From the NCBI RefSeq assembly GCF_030182585.1, contig NZ_JARXOW010000001.1, positions 2,728,001 to 2,792,000 of the forward strand: a stretch of 64,000 bases of DNA. Direction: 5' to 3'. The number at the start of each line of letters is the position of its first letter. The first letter of the stretch is position 1. This DNA comes from Pedobacter faecalis (GTDB taxonomy: Bacteria; Bacteroidota; Bacteroidia; Sphingobacteriales; Sphingobacteriaceae). The position numbers and the translations under genes were made by a program. Under the pieces are notes generated by a model, which did no database searches, had not been told where the DNA came from, and worked only from the letters and a program-made list of their open reading frames with translations. Positions 18,801 to 26,157 of the stretch are shown here, one piece after another.

Positions 18801-19471
18801 CTCAGAATGGCGCTGTAAGGGGACTGTATTCAATCGATTTCAAGAGATTGAATGGTCTGGGTGTGCCTACCTTTGTAGACGAGAATGGGGAAGTCACAAA
18901 CAGCGTTTATGTTCAGAGCAACATCATTGACTACCTGAAGTATGAAGGGCCGGTAGACCCAACCATTACTGGAGGCTGGACCAATAACCTGCGTTACAAG
19001 GATCTTACTTTCTCCTTCCATGTTTCTTATCAGGCGGGTAATAAGATCAGGCTGAACAATGTGTATTCGGCAAGCTATTCAGATTTCGAGGCGCTGCCAA
19101 GGGAGTTTTTAGACAGGTTTACGCTTCCATTGGATGAGAACTATACCAATGCCCCATCTATCGCAGATTACCTGCTCAGGAGTACACTGAGCGGAAGCTA
19201 TCCGTATACCGCATACAACTACTCCACAGAGCGTGTTGCTGATGGGTCTTTCGTTCGGTTAAAGCAGGTTTCGATGATGTACGGATTACCAAAAGCGCTA
19301 TCAAATTCAATCGGGGTTAACTCACTTTCGCTTAAACTTCAGGCCAACAACCTGTGGCTCATCTATGCCGACAAGAAATTAAAAGGTCAGGATCCGGAAT
19401 TCTTTAGTTCCGGAGGCGTGGCATTACCGATACCAAGACAGTTCACCTTGTCACTAAAAGTTGGGATTTAA
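15860..19471 (+). CDS. SusC/RagA-like TonB-dependent transporter with STN signalling domain
   Basis: An outer-membrane TonB-dependent importer of 1203 residues. After the signal peptide (ends near RAEG, residue ~34) come an STN domain (~40-105), a carboxypeptidase-like regulatory domain (~118-195, starting VVKGKVISGADNTPLPGVSV), the plug with the SusC signature ILKDASATALYGARAMNGV (~320-338), and the barrel to the C-terminal aromatic-rich strand. The STN domain indicates control through the FecR/sigma pair immediately upstream. An internal ATG at 15884 (MRKFKYRLK) is an equally good start. It forms a capped-barrel complex with the SusD-like lipoprotein encoded 12 bases downstream. Substrate unknown. 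Confidence 0.96.
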   Translation: MEKHYKKHMRKFKYRLKAILCLAIFSVSLLRAEGVQPVGLKEERLDNYLKKIELAYQVSFVFDATQINKAMTINAPQRLISITSDLIPLKEKGINYNIVGKQVILKKAEIRPVVAKDIVVKGKVISGADNTPLPGVSVVEKGAASNGIATNSEGLYQIRVREGATLIFAYIGFKAQEVPVNGRTTINVTLEEDEGQLKEVNIVSTGFQNIQKKLFTGAAASISGADVKQDGVVDISRMLEGKVAGVSVQNVSGTFGTAPKIRVRGATSISGENKPLWVVDGVVLEDIVNISNDQLSSGDATTLLGSSVAGINADDIESFNILKDASATALYGARAMNGVVVITTKKGRAGKTTVNYSGNFSSFLKPDYSTYNIMNSADQMSVYAEIARKGGLTANIVNGMTGGVYAKMYQKINEYNESTGQFGVPNTTEGRAAFLKRYARANTDWFDVLFQNSFVQEHSVSISSGSEKSQHYFSVGYYNDNGWTIADQAKRYTMNLRGNYNLLPNLTLGILGTGALRQQTAPGTLGRTSNVVEGKYTRDFDINPFSYALNTSRTITPYDEHGNLEYFTRNYAPFNIIEELDNNQIDLDMLDAKLQGELSYKFLKDFEFKSVGALRYVKTTREHKITEFSNMANAYRYAPNSTIANANIYLYDDPDYPEIIDKESVLPQGGFYNRNDDFLYSYDIRNQVDWRHEYGNHAVSAFIGQQTKYADRQNSFNNGYGYQYDKGGVPFTDYRIIKMLLEGNYNYYGMDQFFDRYAAFFANASYAYKSKYVFNGTYRYDGSNKMGQSRTARWLPTWTLSAAWNIDEEDFMRQFDKISYLKLRGSYGLTASVGSATNSAIVLNNSTTLRPRLSEVEPRIVLSSLENSELTWEKQYEGNIGLDLGLLANRLTFSADVYRRNGFDLIGDIRTSGIGGEAEKSANYADMVSNGVEFTLGGSPVKTTNVTWSSNLTFGYNKNKITNLKNLPRIYDQIIPEGGPAQNGAVRGLYSIDFKRLNGLGVPTFVDENGEVTNSVYVQSNIIDYLKYEGPVDPTITGGWTNNLRYKDLTFSFHVSYQAGNKIRLNNVYSASYSDFEALPREFLDRFTLPLDENYTNAPSIADYLLRSTLSGSYPYTAYNYSTERVADGSFVRLKQVSMMYGLPKALSNSIGVNSLSLKLQANNLWLIYADKKLKGQDPEFFSSGGVALPIPRQFTLSLKVGI

Positions 19472-19483
19472 TTAGAAAATACT

Positions 19484-20932
19484 ATGAAAAAATATATCAT
19501 TTATCTTTTTGTGCTGCTTATATCAGTAAGCACAGGCTGTAAAAAGTATCTGGAACAGGCGCCCGATCAGCGCTCCACACTAAACAGTCCGAGTAAAATA
19601 TCAGAGCTTCTGGTTACCGCCTATCCGCGGGGTAACTATGCGCTTGTAGCCGAAGCTATGTCAGACAACCCTATCTTCAACAGCGCCTCCGGGCTCGACC
19701 GTGCGATCAACAGAAATGGTTATTTCTGGGAGCGTATTGAAGACGATCAGCAGGATTCGCCAGATTACTATTGGAACAGTTGCTACACTGCCATAGCCGC
19801 TGCCAACCAGGCGCTTGATGCCATTGAGAAGTCAGACAATCCGTCGAGTTATACGGCCCAACGTGGCGAAGCGCTTGTGGCAAGAGCTTATGCGCATTTC
19901 ATGCTGGTTACGTTCTATTCAAAACCGTATGATAAAGTTTCTTCAGAAACTGATCCCGGTGTTCCGTATGTAACCGAGCCTGAAAATGTCGTATTCAAAA
20001 ATTATGAGCGTAAAACTGTAGCATATGTTTACGCACAGATTGAAAAGGACCTCCTTGAGGGTATGCCGCTGATTAACGACAACTACAGCGTTCTGGCATA
20101 TCACTTTACCCGTAAGGCGGCTTATGCTTTTGCAACCCGGTATTACTTGTTTAAGAAAGAAGCAGACAAAGTAATTGAGTATGCCAACCTTGCTTTCCCG
20201 GCAAATAATTTTGCTGCGAACTTTCGCCCATGGAATTCCTATGCAGGCTTCAGCGGCTCCACGGAGATCGCTCAGGCTTTTAACAGCGCAGCTAATCCGG
20301 GCAACCTGTTGCTGGGCGAAACCACTTCATGGGCACAGCGCTACTATGCCCGAGGCATTTTCTCACTTAGCCAGAACCGTTTAAGGTCAATTATAGCCCC
20401 TATAGGCACCACACTCAGCAGTTTCCGTATTTACTCGTTCTCATCAACATTCTACTTTGTGCCTAAGTTTTACGAGCATTTTGTGCGCAACAGTATTAAC
20501 GCTACCACTGGTCGCGGCTACGTGATGATGCCACTACTAACCACGGAGGAAGTTTTGCTGAGTCGTGCAGAAGCCTATATTATGCAGGATAAGTACGCCG
20601 ACGCGCTTACCGACATCAATACTTTATTTAGCGCCCGTATTACGAACTATTCGCCAAGCACCCACAATCTGACTGATGCGAAGATTAAGGCGTTCTATGA
20701 CGGAGTCACTAACGATACAAAGCAGGCCTATATCAATGCTGTGCTAGATGTAAGGAGAGCCGAATTCCTACACGAAGGTATCCGCTGGATGGATATCCTG
20801 AGACATAAGCTGGTCGTTAAGCGCGACGATGCTAACGGTTTCACCGCTACCCTTACTGAAGAAGACAACAGAAAACAGTGGTTACTCCCTGCAGAGGTGG
20901 TGCTCTCGGGAATTGAACAAAACCCACGCTAA
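19484..20932 (+). CDS. SusD/RagB-like outer-membrane lipoprotein
   Basis: A 482-residue surface lipoprotein that acts as the substrate-capturing lid of the upstream SusC-like barrel. The signal peptide ends at a lipobox (VSTGCKKYLEQAP, Cys near residue 19). The N-terminal TPR-like helical region includes the SusD pattern ALVARAYAHFMLVTFYSKPYD. The C-terminal region contains LDVRRAEFLHEGIRWMDILRH and QNPR at the very end, as usual for the RagB/SusD family. Co-operonic with SusC (12 bases) and followed by two substrate-import-associated lipoproteins. Confidence 0.95.
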   Translation: MKKYIIYLFVLLISVSTGCKKYLEQAPDQRSTLNSPSKISELLVTAYPRGNYALVAEAMSDNPIFNSASGLDRAINRNGYFWERIEDDQQDSPDYYWNSCYTAIAAANQALDAIEKSDNPSSYTAQRGEALVARAYAHFMLVTFYSKPYDKVSSETDPGVPYVTEPENVVFKNYERKTVAYVYAQIEKDLLEGMPLINDNYSVLAYHFTRKAAYAFATRYYLFKKEADKVIEYANLAFPANNFAANFRPWNSYAGFSGSTEIAQAFNSAANPGNLLLGETTSWAQRYYARGIFSLSQNRLRSIIAPIGTTLSSFRIYSFSSTFYFVPKFYEHFVRNSINATTGRGYVMMPLLTTEEVLLSRAEAYIMQDKYADALTDINTLFSARITNYSPSTHNLTDAKIKAFYDGVTNDTKQAYINAVLDVRRAEFLHEGIRWMDILRHKLVVKRDDANGFTATLTEEDNRKQWLLPAEVVLSGIEQNPR

Positions 20933-20949
20933 CATCAAAAAATATAATC

Positions 20950-22281
20950 ATGAAAAATCTATATATATTATTGTCAGTTTCACTACTCAGCGTAATGGTG
21001 AGCTGTAAAAAGGAGAAGGAGAATCTGGACAGGGAGATTGTGGGTCTTGGAGGTGAGACGATTATAGAGTCGGCCCTCGACAAATGGTTGCTCGACAACT
21101 TCACTACGCCTTACAACATCTCTGTTAAATACCGCTGGGACGGTACAGAATACGATGTGTCGAAGACGTTGACTCCGCCGAAACTCGAAAAAGTTCAGCC
21201 ACTTATGGAGGTGGTTCGTTCCTCCTGGATCGATCCTTATACTGCACAGGCCGGACAGGATTTCATCAAGAAATATGCGCCTAAAAACTATGTACTGGTT
21301 GGCAGCTACCAATATAATGCGGGCGGTACAGTAACCCTTGGAGAAGCAGAGGGCGGTATAAAGGTGACTTTGTTCAACGTCAACAACTTCGTGAAAACCG
21401 ATAGAGCGGTGTCAAAAAGAGTATTGAAAACCATTCACCACGAGTTTACCCACATTCTAAATCAAACCATTACTTATCAAAAGGAATTCCCGCGTGTAAC
21501 ACCTGCAGGTTATACAGGCGACTGGAACAACAGCCCCAGCTTTGCGCCGGCAGGATTTATTTCTCAATACGCGCAGGCATCACCAGGTGAAGATTTTGCG
21601 GAGATGGTGTCTATCATGTTAACCGAGGGCAGGTCTGGTTACGAAGCTATTTTAAAGGCAAATACTACGGCATCGGCTGTTACTTCAATCAGGGCTAAGG
21701 AAGATATGGTGGTTGCTTATTTCAAGCAAACCTGGGGTATTGATTTCTATACATTGCAAACGCGTGTGCAAAAGGAACTTGGGCAGTACGCGCCTGCAAA
21801 CCTCACAACCTATTTAGGTTTTGGCAAAACGTTTACCACCCTTAACATTAATCCGGCGGTTGCCAATGAGATGTCGGCCGACTTCCAAACTGCGTACAAC
21901 AATTCAAAAGCAGCGTTGCTTGGCATTAACTCTACAGCAAAATACGAACTGGACAATATAACTCTTGCTTTTACCAGCGCTACAGAAATGCAATTGAAGC
22001 TTAATTTCCATGCCACGGCCGGAACTGCGGCTGGTACCAATTATGTGGCCTTGTTTACGCATTCTTATACCACTACAGGTAATCAGGTAAGATTCACGTA
22101 TGTGTCGCGCGATGCAAATGCTAACGTCATCGCTGCTTCTGTAGCGCCGCTGACCGGTTATTTTACCGCAAGCCCATTCCTGATCAACTACTTCTACCCA
22201 ACAGATATGAAAGCAGAATTTGGTGGCTTAGTTAGAACAACAGATGCAAATTCATTCACCTACGGAGCTTTAACAAACTAA
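20950..22281 (+). CDS. Substrate-import-associated zinc metallohydrolase lipoprotein
   Basis: A 443-residue lipoprotein (lipobox VMVSCKKEKE) with a gluzincin-like active site: HEFTH at residues 164-168, and a downstream acidic motif GEDFAEMVSIML that could supply the third zinc ligand. This fits the zinc metallohydrolase lipoproteins found directly after SusC/SusD pairs in Bacteroidetes. It probably processes a proteinaceous or peptide-containing substrate at the cell surface before import, which is inference. The C-terminal third (~310-443) is a separate domain resembling the C-terminal part of the next gene product (both end ...FxYG). It starts 17 bases after susD. Confidence 0.88.
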   Translation: MKNLYILLSVSLLSVMVSCKKEKENLDREIVGLGGETIIESALDKWLLDNFTTPYNISVKYRWDGTEYDVSKTLTPPKLEKVQPLMEVVRSSWIDPYTAQAGQDFIKKYAPKNYVLVGSYQYNAGGTVTLGEAEGGIKVTLFNVNNFVKTDRAVSKRVLKTIHHEFTHILNQTITYQKEFPRVTPAGYTGDWNNSPSFAPAGFISQYAQASPGEDFAEMVSIMLTEGRSGYEAILKANTTASAVTSIRAKEDMVVAYFKQTWGIDFYTLQTRVQKELGQYAPANLTTYLGFGKTFTTLNINPAVANEMSADFQTAYNNSKAALLGINSTAKYELDNITLAFTSATEMQLKLNFHATAGTAAGTNYVALFTHSYTTTGNQVRFTYVSRDANANVIAASVAPLTGYFTASPFLINYFYPTDMKAEFGGLVRTTDANSFTYGALTN

Positions 22282-22285
22282 CATT

Positions 22286-23596
22286 ATGAAAAGAATTTAT
22301 TTGTTTTTGATATTGGCGATAGGTGTTATTGCCGGTTGTAAAAAAGATACAGATCCGATCTTTGCCGATCCGGACACGCGTCTGGCAGCTGCACTCGCCG
22401 AAGACCAGGCGAAGCTGCTTTCTGCAGAACATGGTTGGAAGGCTACAATTTATCCCTGGGGGGGAAAGGGGTTCTCCTATTATTTTAAGTTCACCGCGGA
22501 TGGGAAGGTGAGCATGCTTTCAGATTTTAACAGTACGTCTGCATCTACTGTGCAGGAAAGTACTTACCGTCTGAAAGCCTTGCAACGGCCCACGCTGATC
22601 TTCGACACTTACAATTACCTCCACCTGGCGGCAGATCCTGACGGTAGCATAAGCGGGGGAACGAATGCCACAGGTCTGGCCTCAGATTTTGAATTTGCGT
22701 TTACCGAGACAGTTGGCGATACTTTGAAATTTGAGGGCACATACAACGGCAATCTGATGAGTATGGTAAAATTGAGCGCCGCAGAGGCGCAAAGCCTGGT
22801 GAACGGAGGGTTAAAATCCATGATGGATGCGAACGCCGCATATAACACCGCAAACAGAAATCCTTATATAACTTTTTCTGACGGGGTCAAGGGTGCGCTG
22901 ACCATTGACGCGGCCACCAAAACCTTGAAAATGACATATTTGAATGCTGACAACAGCATTGAGACACAGTTGGCTAGATTCGCTTTCAACGTGAACAAGC
23001 TGAGCCTGAGTAATTACATCAAGTATGGCGATTTTTCGTTCAATGAGCTGCTGTGGGATGCGGAAAGCAAATCCTACAATGTGATGTCGGGAACGACAAA
23101 AGTCAATGTAGTCAATTCACCAACGCCACTTACTCCGTTAACCTTAATGTTTGGTTACCCCAATTCTTTTGCGTACAGAAAAATTACGATACCAGCCGCC
23201 GGGTTGCCAGCAGGAGTAACATCGGGCTTCACTGCGGTGTACAACTCCATGGTGAGTTTGTTTGTTGCTTCCGGAAGAACGATTAGTTCAACTACGTTTA
23301 CGTTAACAAGTAACAACACCTTAACGGTAGATGTTAATTATGCTTCCTCAACACCGTTTGTAGCCAGCGCAACTTACACCTATACCAGGGTAGGCGATAC
23401 ATTTACATTGAGCGCACCGGTATACAGTGCAAACTGGACTACCAGGGCGGTTCAGATAGCACCATTGAACAATTATATGCTTTCGGGGCCATTCAAAATT
23501 GACTGGGTTAGTTCGTCGAACCCAGCAGTTACCAACCCCTTGGGTGGCTTCTATAGAACAGCAGATCCGTCATCATTTATATACGGATTTTTGTAA
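22286..23596 (+). CDS. DUF4302-like surface lipoprotein of the Sus-type operon
   Basis: A 436-residue lipoprotein (leader MKRIYLFLILAIGVIAGC) placed last in the SusC/SusD operon, 4 bases after the metallohydrolase. The N-terminal half (LAEDQAKLLSAEHGWKATIYP, then STYRLKALQRPTLIFDTYNYL) resembles DUF4302/SusE-position proteins. The C-terminal part is Thr/Ser-rich beta and ends GGFYRTADPSSFIYGFL, similar in shape to the end of the preceding protein. Likely an accessory substrate-binding lipoprotein; function unproved. A terminator follows 19 bases after its stop. Confidence 0.8.
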   Translation: MKRIYLFLILAIGVIAGCKKDTDPIFADPDTRLAAALAEDQAKLLSAEHGWKATIYPWGGKGFSYYFKFTADGKVSMLSDFNSTSASTVQESTYRLKALQRPTLIFDTYNYLHLAADPDGSISGGTNATGLASDFEFAFTETVGDTLKFEGTYNGNLMSMVKLSAAEAQSLVNGGLKSMMDANAAYNTANRNPYITFSDGVKGALTIDAATKTLKMTYLNADNSIETQLARFAFNVNKLSLSNYIKYGDFSFNELLWDAESKSYNVMSGTTKVNVVNSPTPLTPLTLMFGYPNSFAYRKITIPAAGLPAGVTSGFTAVYNSMVSLFVASGRTISSTTFTLTSNNTLTVDVNYASSTPFVASATYTYTRVGDTFTLSAPVYSANWTTRAVQIAPLNNYMLSGPFKIDWVSSSNPAVTNPLGGFYRTADPSSFIYGFL

Positions 23597-23615
23597 TCTG
23601 ATTGGAGATCAGTGA

Positions 23616-23650
23616 AAAGGAGACCTAACCTGGTCTCCTTTCTTATTTCT
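23616..23650 (+). terminator. Rho-independent terminator closing the SusC/SusD operon
   Basis: A perfect 10-bp stem (AAAGGAGACC 23616-23625 with GGTCTCCTTT 23632-23641) with a 6-base loop, followed by a T-rich stretch. It is 19 bases past the stop of the last uptake lipoprotein gene and 25 bases before the next start. Confidence 0.88.
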
Positions 23651-23666
23651 TTCGTATATTTACCAC

Positions 23667-23921
23667 ATGAAAAAGATAGTCTATATCTTCTTTTGTGTAT
23701 TGTTGCTGTCGGCAGCTTCTGCAAAACAAGCTTCAGCGCAGTGCGCCATGTGCAGCGTTAATGCGGAGCAAAGCGTAAAAAACGGCAATACCCAGGGTAA
23801 AGGTCTCAATTCAGGTATCTTGTATCTTTTAGCTATTCCCTATCTGCTTATATCGGGTATGGGCATATTATGGTATGTGAAATACCGTAAAAAAACGACA
23901 GGATATGCCGGAAACATCTAA
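23667..23921 (+). CDS. Small single-span membrane protein with a CxMC motif
   Basis: An 84-residue protein with a cleavable signal-like N-terminus (MKKIVYIFFCVLLLSAASAKQ), then QCAMCSVNAEQS, and a transmembrane helix (~52-70) ending in a basic tail. The CAMC pair would face the periplasm and resembles metal- or thiol-handling motifs, but no function is known to me. Its 3' end overlaps the DUF983 gene by 17 bases, so the two are probably translated together. Confidence 0.75.
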   Translation: MKKIVYIFFCVLLLSAASAKQASAQCAMCSVNAEQSVKNGNTQGKGLNSGILYLLAIPYLLISGMGILWYVKYRKKTTGYAGNI

Positions 23922-24303
23922 GTTTTACGCTATTGTAAACGCCAAATGCCCCCAGTGCAGACGAGGCGATATCTTTACAGGCAGTTTATACGGCTTCAAC
24001 ATACAACGCACGAGGGAAACCTGCGAGCACTGCGGTCAGCGGTTTGAGATCGAGCCCGGATATTTCTATGCGGCCATGTATGTCAGTTACGCCATGAACG
24101 TTGCCGAAATGGTTACCCTGGCTGTAGCAACCTATGTTTTTTCGGGGGGTGATCTCAGTTATGAATCTTTGTGGCTTTATCTTACCGTTATCTTGGTAGG
24201 CTGTCTGTTGCTGGCGCCTTTCAATTACCGTTATTCGAGGGTGCTGCTGTTGCATTTGCTCTCACCGAAAATATCGTATAAACCCCAGTATGATAAGCCA
24301 TGA
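23905..24303 (+). CDS. DUF983 family membrane protein
   Basis: A 132-residue protein with two zinc-ribbon-like cysteine pairs (CPQCRRG near residue 15 and CEHCGQRF near residue 45), followed by two or three hydrophobic helices. This matches the DUF983 family, which has no firm function. The start overlaps the preceding small CxMC protein by 17 bases and its 3' end overlaps the DUF2461 gene by 4 bases (ATGA), indicating one translationally coupled unit. Confidence 0.88.
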   Translation: MPETSKFYAIVNAKCPQCRRGDIFTGSLYGFNIQRTRETCEHCGQRFEIEPGYFYAAMYVSYAMNVAEMVTLAVATYVFSGGDLSYESLWLYLTVILVGCLLLAPFNYRYSRVLLLHLLSPKISYKPQYDKP

Positions 24304-24962
24304 TCAGGCCTGAAAGTTTACAGTTTATTGCAGACGTTGCAGAAAATAACGACCGGGAGTGGTTTGCTGAAAACAAACACCGGTATGAGGATGCCAAGGC
24401 CAATGTCCTCGCCTTCGTTGAGCAGCTTATTCCCGAACTTGCAGCGGTTGATCCGGAGTTTCCCCTGGATACGCCTGCTAAAAAGTGCCTTTTGCGTATC
24501 TATCGGGATGTACGTTTCAGTAAAAACAAAGACCCGTATAAAACCAATTACGGGATCTCTTTTACTGCCAAAGGCAAAGGTACTCCCCAACCCGGATACT
24601 ATCTGCACATTCAGCCCGGCGAATGCTTTTTTGCAGCAGGCTTCTGGATGCCCGAAAGTCATGTATTGAAAAAGATACGTGAAGAAATTGACTACAACAC
24701 CACCGAGTTTCTGGAGATCATTGATGCGCCTGAATTTCGCAAACGCTTTAGTTTGAGCGACGAAGACAAGCTGAAAACGGCTCCGAAAGGCTATGAGGCC
24801 AGTCACCCCCAGATTGAATTGCTTAAACTGAAGAGCTTTATAGCCATTTATCCGTTAAAAGAGAAAGACTTTCTGCAGCCAGCAATCGTGGATAAGTTGA
24901 AAACTGCGTTTGAAGCTGTATATCCTTTTATGCTATTTTTGAGGAATGCCGTAGTACAATAG
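24300..24962 (+). CDS. DUF2461 / TIGR02453 family protein
   Basis: A 220-residue soluble protein with the family features FIADVAENNDREWFAENK near the N-terminus, RIYRDVRFSKNKDPYKTN (~75-92) and GECFFAAGFWMPE. Members are conserved in Bacteroidetes and other phyla without a proved function. It overlaps DUF983 by 4 bases at an ATGA junction. Confidence 0.9.
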   Translation: MIRPESLQFIADVAENNDREWFAENKHRYEDAKANVLAFVEQLIPELAAVDPEFPLDTPAKKCLLRIYRDVRFSKNKDPYKTNYGISFTAKGKGTPQPGYYLHIQPGECFFAAGFWMPESHVLKKIREEIDYNTTEFLEIIDAPEFRKRFSLSDEDKLKTAPKGYEASHPQIELLKLKSFIAIYPLKEKDFLQPAIVDKLKTAFEAVYPFMLFLRNAVVQ

Positions 24963-24996
24963 TGCGGGCACACACTCAAATGAAACCAACAACCAG

Positions 24997-25839
24997 ATGA
25001 AAAAGATCAGTTTTCTATTATTTGCCGTGATGATGGCAAGTGCATTCAGTTCCTGCGTTATCTTATCGCCCAAAAAGTACAAATCACTGCTTGCTAAACA
25101 AGATTCTTTAAGTGCAGGGTGGACGGAAGCCCAGGCTAAAAACGAAAGTCTTGAAAACCTCATATATCGTTTACGGCGTGACACTACGGGTTTAAACAGT
25201 GCCCTGGCCGAGCTCAGAAACCGTTATACCGAGATGGACAGCAACTACGCCAAGCTGCGCCAGAACAGTTCGAACGAGATCAATAAATTGTCGGGCGACC
25301 TGAAACGACGTGAGCAGCGACTCAAGGAGGTAGAGGAGATCCTGCGCAAGCGCGATGAGGCAACCAACCAACTTAAAGAAAAACTACAGCAGGCTCTGCT
25401 CGGATTTGCCAAGAGCGGACTTACTGTCGAGATCAGGAACGGAAAGGTATACGTTTCGCTTACCGATAAACTATTGTTCCCCTCAGGAAGCATCATTATC
25501 GATGAAAAAGGCCGTCAGGCATTGAGTCAGCTGGCCGAGGTGCTCAAGCAGCAGCCCGAGATCAACATCGCGGTAGAAGGCCATACAGATTCTCAAAAGA
25601 TCACCAACCTGGGGCAGATCAAAGACAACTGGGACTTAAGTGTACTGCGGTCAACCTCCGTGGTCAGGTATCTTACCGAAGTGAGCAAAGTAGAAAGCGT
25701 ACGCATGACCGCTACAGGTAAGGGCGAATACCAGCCTCTTGCCGAAAATACGAGCGCGGAAGGACGCAGCCGAAACCGCAGGATCGAGATAGTGCTGTCG
25801 CCTAAACTCGACGAACTCTATGAATTGATTAAGCAATAA
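24997..25839 (+). CDS. OmpA-family peptidoglycan-associated lipoprotein
   Basis: A 280-residue lipoprotein (lipobox AFSSC, Cys20) with a long coiled coil (~35-135, heptads around LSGDLKRREQRLKEVEEILRK) and a C-terminal OmpA domain (~150-270). Peptidoglycan-binding features are visible: NIAVEGHTDS, NWDLSVLRSTSVVRYL and EGRSRNRRIEI. It probably links the outer membrane to the cell wall. It ends 2 bases before the convergent DUF4286-like gene. Confidence 0.92.
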   Translation: MKKISFLLFAVMMASAFSSCVILSPKKYKSLLAKQDSLSAGWTEAQAKNESLENLIYRLRRDTTGLNSALAELRNRYTEMDSNYAKLRQNSSNEINKLSGDLKRREQRLKEVEEILRKRDEATNQLKEKLQQALLGFAKSGLTVEIRNGKVYVSLTDKLLFPSGSIIIDEKGRQALSQLAEVLKQQPEINIAVEGHTDSQKITNLGQIKDNWDLSVLRSTSVVRYLTEVSKVESVRMTATGKGEYQPLAENTSAEGRSRNRRIEIVLSPKLDELYELIKQ

Positions 25840-25841
25840 GC

Positions 25842-26141
25842 TTAAACGTATTCCATAAGCGTTCTGAAGGCTACGAATTTGTTTTCATACCGGTCTGTAA
25901 GTTCTGCTTGCAGACCGGGTGCAAAACGTTGCTGGTAGTCGTTATACTCCTCCATATTCTCCGCAACATACTGTGCGCAATAGGTTACCCCCTCATTCGG
26001 CGAATCGAGCACTCTCAGGAGCCTGCTAGATACAAACTTGCCGGTGGCCAGCACTTTAGGGATATGATCTTCCTGCATCCACCGGAGCCAGTCGGCCGCA
26101 ATATCTTCTTCAATAATAATGGTAACGTTGTATAAAAGCAT
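25842..26141 (-). CDS. DUF4286-like small protein
   Basis: A 99-residue soluble protein from the ATG at 26141 (MLLYNVTIIIEEDIAADWL). It resembles the DUF4286 dimeric alpha-beta barrel family (VTIxIE...W..WMQEDHIPKVLATG...YCAQY...YNDYQQRFAPGLQAEL). The open frame continues upstream to 26384, but that stretch is antisense to the TPR gene and reads as low-complexity Arg/Cys, so 26141 is the true start. It lies 16 bases downstream of the TPR gene on the same strand and may share its transcript. Confidence 0.8.
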   Translation of the reverse strand: MLLYNVTIIIEEDIAADWLRWMQEDHIPKVLATGKFVSSRLLRVLDSPNEGVTYCAQYVAENMEEYNDYQQRFAPGLQAELTDRYENKFVAFRTLMEYV

Positions 26142-26157
26142 GTGGTAAAGATAGCGA

